A stretch of DNA of 6,258 bases, from NCBI GenBank assembly GCA_003219945.1, contig QHQV01000064.1:1-6258 (forward strand). The letters run 5' to 3'. The translations under genes were made by a program, and so were the position numbers. This stretch comes from Verrucomicrobiota bacterium. GTDB taxonomy: Bacteria > Verrucomicrobiota > Verrucomicrobiia > Chthoniobacterales > UBA10450. The notes below the pieces were generated by a model that searched no databases, was not told where the DNA came from, and was given only the letters and a program-made list of their open reading frames with translations. Positions 1 through 5,270 of the stretch are shown piece by piece (the first letter of the stretch is position 1; every line of letters begins with the position of its first letter).

Positions 1-1205
1 AAAGAGCTGGCCGGGAAGGGCGACCATGCAGTCGACGAGGTCGGCTTCGATGATGGCGCGGCGGATTTCGCCTTCGCCGCTTTGATTCGCGGACATGCTG
101 CCATTGGCGAGGACGAAGCTGGCCATGCCGCCGGATGATCCGGGTGCACCTGGGGCGAGGTGATGGATGAAGTGCTGGACCCAGGCGAAGTTGGCGTTGC
201 CGCGCGGGGGAGGCCGAACTGCCAGCGCGCGTCGTCGTCTTTGCGGAACCAGTCGGAGTCGTTGAAGGGCGGATTGGCGAGGACGAAGTCGGCGCGCAGA
301 TCGGGATGGAGATCGCGCCGGAAGGTGTCGGCCTGCTCTTCGCCGAGATCGGCTTCGATGCCGCGGATGGCGAGGTTCATCATGGCGAGGCGGCGCGTGG
401 TGGCGTTGCTCTCCTGACCGTAGATGCTGATGTCGCCGAGCTTGCCGCCGTGGGCTTCGACGAATTTTTCCGATTGCACGAACATGCCGCCGGAACCGCA
501 GCAGGGATCGTAAATGCGGCCTTTGTAAGGAGCGAGCATTTCGACGAGGAGACGTACGACGCTTTGCGGAGTGTAAAACTGGCCGCCCTTCTTGCCCTCG
601 GCACTCGCGAATTGGCTGAGGAAGTATTCGTAGACGCGGCCTAGGATGTCTTTTGAGCCGTACGGCCGTGAAGGTTTCTCTGCAGCTAATGGCAGATCGG
701 CGGGGGCGCCGATCTCAGCACGCGAGGCGCGTGCGCTCCCCAGAGCGATCGTGCCGATGAGATCGATGAGCTCGCCCAGGCGATTCTTGTCGAGCGAGGG
801 TCGTGCATAATCTTTCGGCAGAATGCCTTTGAGGCGCGGGTTGTCGCGCTCGATCGCGACCATCGCGTCATCGACGGTCTTGCCGATGGTCGGCTGCTTG
901 GCGCTGTTCTGAAGATAGGTCCAGCGGGCAGTGGGTGGGACCCAAAAGATGTTTTCGGCGCGGTATTCATCGGGGTCCTCGGGGTTTGCACCAGTGTATT
1001 CGCCTTCGCCAGCGATGAGCTTAGCATGATGCTCTTCGAAGCTGTCTGAGATGTACTTCAGGAAAATCAGGCCGAGAACGACGTGCTTGTATTCCGCAGC
1101 GTCCATGTTGCTGCGCAACTTGTCGGCAGCGAGCCACAACTTCTGCTCAAAGCCGATGTTCGCAGAATTGCTGTCCGAAGGACTCGTCGATCTCGCCCGG
1201 GCCAT
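1..1205 (-). CDS. hsdM: Type I restriction-modification DNA methyltransferase subunit HsdM, frameshifted and 3'-partial
   Basis: HsdM is the N6-adenine methyltransferase subunit of type I restriction-modification systems and works in the cytoplasm with HsdS (specificity) and HsdR (restriction). From ATG at 1205 the frame gives an N-terminal helical domain ([19 protein letters not shown] near residues 31-49), the linker motif [13 protein letters not shown] (184-196), GGQFYTP (207-213), the SAM-binding motif DPCCGSGG (233-240) and the catalytic NPPF (311-314). After residue 333 the reading frame is lost at a run of five G (206-210). One extra base there restores [14 protein letters not shown] and then LANGSMS and ALPGQLF, which run in frame to position 1. 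The visible protein is about 400 residues against roughly 500 for the family, so the C-terminus lies outside. A TGA lies in frame upstream, and 1205 is the only ATG after it. No Shine-Dalgarno is seen. A palindrome-bearing in-frame insertion occupies residues 157-183. The gene could be a pseudogene, a phase-variable gene or an intact gene with a sequencing error. Confidence 0.92.
   Translation of the reverse strand, partial: MARARSTSPSDSNSANIGFEQKLWLAADKLRSNMDAAEYKHVVLGLIFLKYISDSFEEHHAKLIAGEGEYTGANPEDPDEYRAENIFWVPPTARWTYLQNSAKQPTIGKTVDDAMVAIERDNPRLKGILPKDYARPSLDKNRLGELIDLIGTIALGSARASRAEIGAPADLPLAAEKPSRPYGSKDILGRVYEYFLSQFASAEGKKGGQFYTPQSVVRLLVEMLAPYKGRIYDPCCGSGGMFVQSEKFVEAHGGKLGDISIYGQESNATTRRLAMMNLAIRGIEADLGEEQADTFRRDLHPDLRADFVLANPPFNDSDWFRKDDDARWQFGLPRAATPTSPGSSTSSITSPQVHPDHPAAWPASSSPMAACPRIKAAKAKSAAPSSKPTSSTAWSPFPASS
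206..210 (-). other. One-base frameshift in hsdM at a five-G run
   Basis: On the coding strand codons read F-G-L-P and then leave the HsdM frame inside a run of five C (five G on the plus strand). Adding one C yields [16 protein letters not shown], which matches the expected family sequence, and the restored frame stays open to the window edge. The unrepaired frame also has no stop before position 1, so the break is visible only from protein similarity. Cause unknown: a real indel, slipped-strand phase variation or a homopolymer sequencing error. Confidence 0.85.
657..737 (-). repeat. In-frame palindromic insertion element within hsdM
   Basis: HsdM proteins normally pass from LIGTIGLG to SKDILGR through only a few residues. 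Here 27 codons (residues 157-183) separate them. The inserted DNA contains two adjacent perfect hairpins: 718-734, with 7-bp arms GCACGCG/CGCGTGC and a 3-base loop, and 694-715, with 9-bp arms AGATCGGCG/CGCCGATCT and a 4-base loop. A third perfect 10-bp palindrome, GCCGTACGGC, lies at its far end (657-666). The span is a multiple of three and has no stop, so the frame is kept. The structure resembles REP-type palindromic repeats, and the in-frame placement resembles Rickettsia palindromic elements. Identity as a dispersed repeat is an inference, because only one copy is in the window. Confidence 0.7.
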
Positions 1206-1217
1206 TTGTGGGGCAGA

Positions 1218-1226
1218 ATTGTAGCA
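1218..1226 (-). promoter_or_regulatory. Candidate extended -10 promoter for hsdM
   Basis: The minus strand reads TGC followed by TACAAT, an extended -10 element with five of six matches to TATAAT, and ends 12 bases before the hsdM ATG. No good -35 hexamer is seen at the usual spacing. The implied leader is only about six bases, which agrees with the lack of a ribosome binding site. It would let hsdM be transcribed apart from the operon upstream. Sequence match only. Confidence 0.3.
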
Positions 1227-1277
1227 AAAGCTTTTCTGATGAGAAGCGGCAATTCAGTCGCGGGAGCGAGAGTTTAG

Positions 1278-3749
1278 CTAGCCACTGACGTAATTCGGAT
1301 AACGTTCGTGCAGCTCGCGCGAGAGGCGGTCTGCCTCCTCGCTCTTACCTGCCTGGCGAAATGCCACCGCGGCTTTGTCCAGCGCGCGCGGAGTGATGGC
1401 TGGATCGTCGTAAAGCAGAGCGACGCCTTTGAAAGCTTTGCCGGCGTCATCGAAGTTTCCGCGCTCGAGCTGGACTTCACCCGCGAGCAGGCGCGCTTCC
1501 GCGTTTACGCGGCCCTCGGGTTGCAGCACCATGATTTCTTCAGCGATCTTCTGTGCCTCGTCAGGTTTATGAGCGCTGATCTTAACGGCGCCCAGAGTCA
1601 GTAACACCTTAGCCTTTCCCGCGGGATCTTTGGCAGTCTGCAGATACTTGGCGAACGCTTCCTCTGCTTCAGGTAAATTTTTCAGCTTCGTAGCCGCATC
1701 GCCGAGATAAAATAAATAATCGGGTTTAATCTTGCCTGCGTTGTCGTTTTTTCGAAGCACGCTGAGATATTTTTCCGCTGCCTCAAAGTTTTTCTCGTTG
1801 TAGTATTCGATTCCGAGCCACTCCAAAACTTCCGGCGGCACATTGGTCCCACCATCTCGGGATCCGGCCATGAAATTGTTCACTTCTTTGGTGAGCGCAG
1901 GCCGATCTCTCAAATAAAACTGACAAAAAATAATCCGAACGGACGCGAGATTATAGTACTGCTCTTTGTTCAATTGGCGGGCGGTGTTCAGCGCGATTAA
2001 CGCCGTCTTGTAGTCCTTCGTTTCGAACGCGGTTTTCCCGATGTAATATTGCGCCTGCGCAGCGACCGAACTCTTGGGGAATTCCTTCAGGAGCTGCCGA
2101 AAAGTGTCGACCATCCCTTTGGTATTGTCCTGTTGCCCGAGAATCAGCGCCTTCAGCTGCAACGCCGCCTCGCGCTCGTGCGCTTTCGGATATTTAGCCA
2201 GAATAATATTTAAGTCGGTAAGCGCGGCAGCGTAGTTCTTGCTCTGCTCGTTTGCCAACGCGCGCTGAGCAAGAGCGGCGCGTATTTGCGGAGTATCAGG
2301 AAACGTCTGCAGGTAATACGTGAAAGCTTCTATGACGCCGGGAACATTTTTAGTCTGCACGTGGCACAACCCGAGTTTGTACGCCGCTTCGGCGCGCAGC
2401 CGCGGCGAAAGTTCAGATGCGCGCAACTCGCCATACATTGACGCTGCCTCTGTGTAATTCTGCTGTTTGTAGAGCGCTTCGGCTTTCAAGAGCTTGGCTT
2501 GATCGGCGCGTTCGTTTGTAGGATTTGTTGCGAGGAATCGATCTACCGCTGCGGATAGCGCCGAGGAATCCGAATTGTAAACATTGATCAATTGCTGGTA
2601 GGCAGCGTCCTTTGCTTCCTCGCGATCGGGGTACTTTGTGGTGATCTGGCGATAGAGCGCCTCAGCTTCCTTTGGATGGCCAAGTTGTCGCTGGCTGTTT
2701 GCAGCGAGCAATAACACCTCGGCCTGCGCAGCTTCAGGAAGCTTCTCCAATTCTTTTTTGTAATCGGCGAGCAATTGCGCGTATTGGCCGGTCTGGTATT
2801 GCAGCCGGCGAAAACCAACTTGCGCGAGCGCGCGGAACTTACCTGCTTCGGGCAAGGTGCGCCCTTTTTGGAATAAAGCGGCGGCCCGGTCGATCATAAG
2901 CTTGTCCGGCTTGCCTTTGTCCGCTTGGACAAGTTCGAGCGCGATCAAGCCTCCGCGCACCGCACACTCTGCTTTCAATGCCGGCTTCTGAGCTTCGTTA
3001 GCCAGCGCTTCGTACTGCTTCAATGCATCGAGCTTCTTTCCCCGTGTGGCGAAGATGGTTGCCGCCGTCACTCGCGAATCCTCGCGATACGGATTTGGAT
3101 TTGGTGCCTCTGCGACCTGCGAGTAAATATCAGCGGCTTCGTCTTTTTTGCCGAGAGCTTCCAGGCAGCGCGCCTCGAAATAGCGCGCCGAAAGCGCGAC
3201 GGCTTGCTCCTTCGATTTGGCGGCGGAACGATGAAAAAGCGGCAGCGCCGTTGCGTAATCTTTGCCAGTGAACGCCATCTCGGCGAGTGCGAATGCTGCT
3301 GGCCCGGCAAATTCGCTGTCGCTGTAATCGGTGAGCACTTTCTGCAAATTGGTACGAGCATTCGAATCGCGGTGAAGATTTCGATAGCATTCACCAAGCG
3401 AGAAATACGCATTCGCCCGGCCAGCGCGTCCCGGATAGTCCTCGAGGTATTTTTGATATTCCGGGATCGCCAAGTCGTACAATTTTCGAGCGAACAAGCC
3501 GTTGGCGTATTCGAGTTGACGCTGCTCCGCCCCTTCAGTTTCGCGCGACGATGGTTCTGACACCTCGTCTTTCAAAGAGCGAAGAACTTTGTCGATTGAC
3601 TCGTCTGCTGGGATCGCGCGCCGAACAGGCGGTTCATCGACCGGACGAGCCCGGCGTACTTCCGGCTCCGATTGAGCGATGGCGATGCTCGCCGTCCAAA
3701 GCAGCATCGCCAGTCCAACAAGACCGGCCGCGCCGCGTGTGATGTTCAT
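1278..3749 (-). CDS. Large exported tetratricopeptide-repeat protein (CpoB/BamD-like TPR solenoid)
   Basis: This is an 823-residue protein with a clear signal peptide: Arg at position 5, a hydrophobic core at about 7-24 and a likely cleavage after A-I-A (25/26) leaving Gln, so it is not a lipoprotein. A proline- and charge-rich linker (about 27-70) holds a duplicated motif, VRRARPVDEP and VRRAIPADES. From about residue 78 to the end it is all helical TPR units. Examples are YFSLGECYRNL, YKLGLCHVQTKN, YYIGKTAFETKDY and FYLGDAATKLKN, with units often closing in YP or FP (DYPGR, KYPDR, TFPDT, KYPKA, EFPKS, RYPNY). These are typical of periplasmic TPR proteins. The start overlaps the exbD stop by four bases (ATGA) and has no Shine-Dalgarno, so translation is probably coupled. 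By analogy with CpoB (YbgF) beside Tol genes, it may link an ExbB/ExbD motor to envelope partners. The exact role is unknown. Confidence 0.93.
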   Translation of the reverse strand: MNITRGAAGLVGLAMLLWTASIAIAQSEPEVRRARPVDEPPVRRAIPADESIDKVLRSLKDEVSEPSSRETEGAEQRQLEYANGLFARKLYDLAIPEYQKYLEDYPGRAGRANAYFSLGECYRNLHRDSNARTNLQKVLTDYSDSEFAGPAAFALAEMAFTGKDYATALPLFHRSAAKSKEQAVALSARYFEARCLEALGKKDEAADIYSQVAEAPNPNPYREDSRVTAATIFATRGKKLDALKQYEALANEAQKPALKAECAVRGGLIALELVQADKGKPDKLMIDRAAALFQKGRTLPEAGKFRALAQVGFRRLQYQTGQYAQLLADYKKELEKLPEAAQAEVLLLAANSQRQLGHPKEAEALYRQITTKYPDREEAKDAAYQQLINVYNSDSSALSAAVDRFLATNPTNERADQAKLLKAEALYKQQNYTEAASMYGELRASELSPRLRAEAAYKLGLCHVQTKNVPGVIEAFTYYLQTFPDTPQIRAALAQRALANEQSKNYAAALTDLNIILAKYPKAHEREAALQLKALILGQQDNTKGMVDTFRQLLKEFPKSSVAAQAQYYIGKTAFETKDYKTALIALNTARQLNKEQYYNLASVRIIFCQFYLRDRPALTKEVNNFMAGSRDGGTNVPPEVLEWLGIEYYNEKNFEAAEKYLSVLRKNDNAGKIKPDYLFYLGDAATKLKNLPEAEEAFAKYLQTAKDPAGKAKVLLTLGAVKISAHKPDEAQKIAEEIMVLQPEGRVNAEARLLAGEVQLERGNFDDAGKAFKGVALLYDDPAITPRALDKAAVAFRQAGKSEEADRLSRELHERYPNYVSG

Positions 3750-4153
3750 CTTGCAGTGGCGAAAGCTACGTTGGTTATCCCTGCTTCGGTGCAGATGTTC
3801 AGTACCCCGATGATGTTTTTATAGGCGCCGGCTTCGTCGCCGCGAATCACCACCGCCTGTTCGGGATTCAGTTGAACCATGCTCTTCAGTAGTTCCTGGA
3901 GCTCGGGCTCGGTCAACGTCCGGCGGTTCACAACCACGTTGCCATCCGCCTTAACATTCACAATCACATCCCCGATTGGCGCTGTCTTTTCCTTGGCCGC
4001 GGACGCTTTCGGCACTTTCACGTCGAGCTCGTTTTCGGTGCGGGCTGCGTTCCACGTCAGCAAGAAAAAGATCAAGAGCAGAAGTAGGACATCCACAAGC
4101 GGCGCCAACTGGATGCCCGGATGATGTAAAGGCGCGCGACCACGAAGATTCAT
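3746..4153 (-). CDS. exbD: ExbD/TolR-family biopolymer transport protein
   Basis: A 135-residue protein of the usual size for ExbD/TolR. These proteins sit in the pore of the ExbB pentamer and couple proton flow to movement of periplasmic partners. A short cytoplasmic N-terminus is followed by one membrane segment (about 16-33) containing PLVDVLLLLLIFFLL. The invariant, proton-carrying aspartate is D21. The rest (about 45-135) is the periplasmic domain, with GDVIVNVKADGNVVVN and the conserved VVIRGDEAGAYKNIIGVLNIC region. The start overlaps the stop of the 62-residue gene by four bases (ATGA), and its stop overlaps the TPR gene start in the same way. No Shine-Dalgarno precedes the ATG, which favours coupled translation. 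ExbD and TolR cannot be told apart from sequence alone, so the symbol names the family. Confidence 0.93.
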   Translation of the reverse strand: MNLRGRAPLHHPGIQLAPLVDVLLLLLIFFLLTWNAARTENELDVKVPKASAAKEKTAPIGDVIVNVKADGNVVVNRRTLTEPELQELLKSMVQLNPEQAVVIRGDEAGAYKNIIGVLNICTEAGITNVAFATAR

Positions 4154-4338
4154 GAAGCGAGATGCGCGATACGTGATTCGGGTTTCGGGATATCCCTGCG
4201 ATTGGTGCGATGCAACCGTTCGACGCTGTCGATGAACACGTTGAGCTTGCGGCCGAGCAGATCGAGTTGGGCGCTTAAATCACGGTAGCCATTTCCGGAT
4301 CTCGAATCTTGCATCTCGTATCGCGAATCCCGCATCAC
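4150..4338 (-). CDS. Small coiled-coil-like protein (62 aa) between exbB and exbD, unknown family
   Basis: I do not recognise this protein. It starts at GTG 4338, which overlaps the exbB stop (GTGA), and ends in TGA overlapping the exbD start (ATGA). A GAGGA sequence lies six bases before the GTG. Residues about 20-45 (DLSAQLDLLGRKLNVFIDSV, then ERLHRTN) have hydrophobic residues at helix spacing, as in a short amphipathic or coiled-coil helix. There is no signal peptide or membrane segment, so it is probably cytosolic. About three quarters of codon third positions in this core are G or C, while second positions are much lower, which is the pattern of coding DNA. The two ends (MRDSRYEMQDSR and PESRIAHLAS) are translated heptamer repeats, so only the core is likely to be functional. 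The alternative is a non-coding repeat element that happens to be open. The matched overlaps favour a translated gene. Confidence 0.5.
   Translation of the reverse strand: MMRDSRYEMQDSRSGNGYRDLSAQLDLLGRKLNVFIDSVERLHRTNRRDIPKPESRIAHLAS
4153..4187 (+). repeat. Degenerate heptamer array, left arm (consensus nGATnCG)
   Basis: Five consecutive 7-base units fit nGATnCG on the plus strand. Three are perfect at the five fixed positions (AGATGCG, CGATACG, TGATTCG) and two have one mismatch (TGAAGCG, GGTTTCG). The array is the inverted counterpart of the one at 4296-4337. Its outer edge is the first base of the exbD start codon. Confidence 0.7.
4296..4337 (-). repeat. Degenerate heptamer array, right arm (consensus nGATnCG)
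   Basis: Six consecutive 7-base units on the minus strand fit nGATnCG: five are perfect at the fixed positions (such as TGATGCG, GGATTCG, CGATACG) and one (AGATGCA) has a single mismatch. The first unit supplies the exbB stop codon TGA. Its outer 21 bases match the left arm (4153-4173) at 18 positions without gaps, in inverted orientation. Confidence 0.75.
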
Positions 4339-5099
4339 AACTCGTCCTCGATCAGCGCAGGCATTCGGTCGGCACGCTTGCCGTATTGCAACGAAAGCAA
4401 CGCGAGAACATGCGTTGAAGCTGCCTCCAACTCGGAGATCAATTTCTGCGACCTGCCTCGGAAGAATGCATAAAAAATCATGGCAGGAATACCGATCGCC
4501 AGGCCCGCAGCAGTATTGACTAGCGCTTCGCTAATCCCGCGCGAGAGCGCCACGTAACGCGCCGACCCGATATCAGAACCTAACGCGCCGAAGGACCGAA
4601 TGATTCCAAAAACCGTTCCCAGCAAACCCAGCAGTGGCGCAATCATCCCGATATCCGCGAGGTAAATTACGCGGTTGTTCAAACTCGCAGCGACGCGTGT
4701 TCCTTCTGTCTCGGCGATTTCGCGGACCTGCTGCAAATCCGCGTGTGGATTCTTGGTTGTGAAATCGAGCATTCTTTGCACAACACGCGCAATTGCTTCA
4801 CCATGACGATTAGAAACTGCGAGCAAGCCGAGATAATCGCGTTTACGCAGGAGCGCATCGGCAGTCGCCATGTAGCCGCTCGAAACGACCGCGCCGCGCC
4901 GGATCGTCAGAAAGTAAACGACCACAAGCGCGACGAAAAAAATCGACAATAAAAACATCGGAATCATGACCGGACCCGCTTTGACGAGCGTCTCCAGCAC
5001 CGTCTGCGAATGCTGGGGAACCAAAGCTGGCGTGGGTTCCTGCGCGAGCAAAGGCGACGCGCTCCCCAGCACGCCAAAGAGCACAACCCAAATCTTCAT
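4335..5099 (-). CDS. exbB: ExbB/TolQ/MotA-family proton channel protein
   Basis: ExbB/TolQ proteins form the inner-membrane pentamer that conducts protons for Ton/Tol-type motors. From ATG 5099 the protein has 254 residues, with a signal peptide (MKIWVVLFGVLGSASPLLAQ) and three membrane segments at about 44-66, 150-170 and 192-213, plus a cytoplasmic loop between the first two. The family motifs are present: APLLGLLGTVFGIIRSF (154-170) and GISEALVNTAAGLAIGIPA (188-206). T162, E191 and T196 align with the channel residues T148, E176 and T181 of E. coli ExbB. An ATG at 5198 would add 33 residues in frame. I prefer 5099 because the signal peptide begins there, the extension looks non-coding and a promoter candidate overlaps it. 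Neither start has a Shine-Dalgarno. The stop overlaps the next gene by four bases. TolQ is an equally valid family name. Confidence 0.92.
   Translation of the reverse strand: MKIWVVLFGVLGSASPLLAQEPTPALVPQHSQTVLETLVKAGPVMIPMFLLSIFFVALVVVYFLTIRRGAVVSSGYMATADALLRKRDYLGLLAVSNRHGEAIARVVQRMLDFTTKNPHADLQQVREIAETEGTRVAASLNNRVIYLADIGMIAPLLGLLGTVFGIIRSFGALGSDIGSARYVALSRGISEALVNTAAGLAIGIPAMIFYAFFRGRSQKLISELEAASTHVLALLSLQYGKRADRMPALIEDEL
4345..4349 (-). promoter_or_regulatory. Shine-Dalgarno candidate for the 62-residue gene
   Basis: GAGGA on the minus strand is separated by six bases from the GTG at 4338. It lies inside the last codons of exbB. It is the only start in the operon with a recognisable Shine-Dalgarno at proper spacing, which supports GTG 4338 over the ATG directly after it. 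Confidence 0.45.
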
Positions 5100-5114
5100 G
5101 CCGGAAGTTTTGTA

Positions 5115-5143
5115 ATGATATGCGGAGCGATTCATCGATGCAA
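5115..5143 (-). promoter_or_regulatory. Candidate sigma-70-like promoter of the exbB operon
   Basis: TTGCAT and TATCAT are separated by 17 bases, and the -10 hexamer matches TATAAT at five of six positions. The -35 matches only its first three bases. The -10 ends 15 bases before ATG 5099, implying a leader of about nine bases. If real, it rules out the longer exbB start at 5198 for this transcript. Confidence 0.3.
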
Positions 5144-5179
5144 ATGCGTGGCAGGGCTGGCGTTGCTCATTAGAGTTAC

Positions 5180-5191
5180 ATTTCATGAAAT
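5180..5191. promoter_or_regulatory. 12-bp perfect palindrome upstream of exbB, possible operator
   Basis: ATTTCATGAAAT is a perfect 12-bp palindrome in the 171-base gap between glgE and exbB, about 37 bases upstream of the promoter candidate. It could be a dimeric regulator site, but a palindrome of this size can occur by chance. Apart from this and the promoter candidate, I see nothing else in the gap, including no convincing terminator for glgE. Confidence 0.2.
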
Positions 5192-5270
5192 TGTTCATAC
5201 ATGAGGCTTTGTTGATCGCCTTTGTATCAGCCCGCCTTCCTTCTAACCAGACGACGGAACGTTCTCTGCG

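Noticed and set aside
160..644. Plus-strand open frames opposite hsdM
   Set aside because: The minus strand encodes clear HsdM motifs ([12 protein letters not shown]) across this span, so the plus-strand frames are shadows.
1226..1235. AAAAGCTTTT palindrome between the TPR gene and hsdM as a terminator
   Set aside because: It is AT-rich with no GC stem, loop or following T run, and it overlaps the promoter candidate. A terminator cannot be supported here.
2925..3560. A 211-codon open frame on the plus strand opposite the TPR gene
   Set aside because: It lies fully antisense to a well-supported TPR coding region, has no recognisable domain, and its composition follows from the codon bias of the opposite strand.
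4153..4337. The paired heptamer arrays as a CRISPR array
   Set aside because: The units are only seven bases, contiguous, degenerate and inverted with respect to each other, with no regular spacers.
5059..5069. An 11-base match (CTGGGGAGCGC on the minus strand) shared by the exbB signal-peptide codons and the edge of the hsdM insertion (733-743)
   Set aside because: The match does not extend into either hairpin, and both places encode ordinary Leu-Gly-Ser-Ala codons, so chance is the simplest reading.
5100..5198. Use of ATG 5198 as the exbB start
   Set aside because: The 33-residue extension has no membrane or signal features, precedes a complete signal peptide, and would place the promoter candidate inside the gene. 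It stays possible but is less likely.
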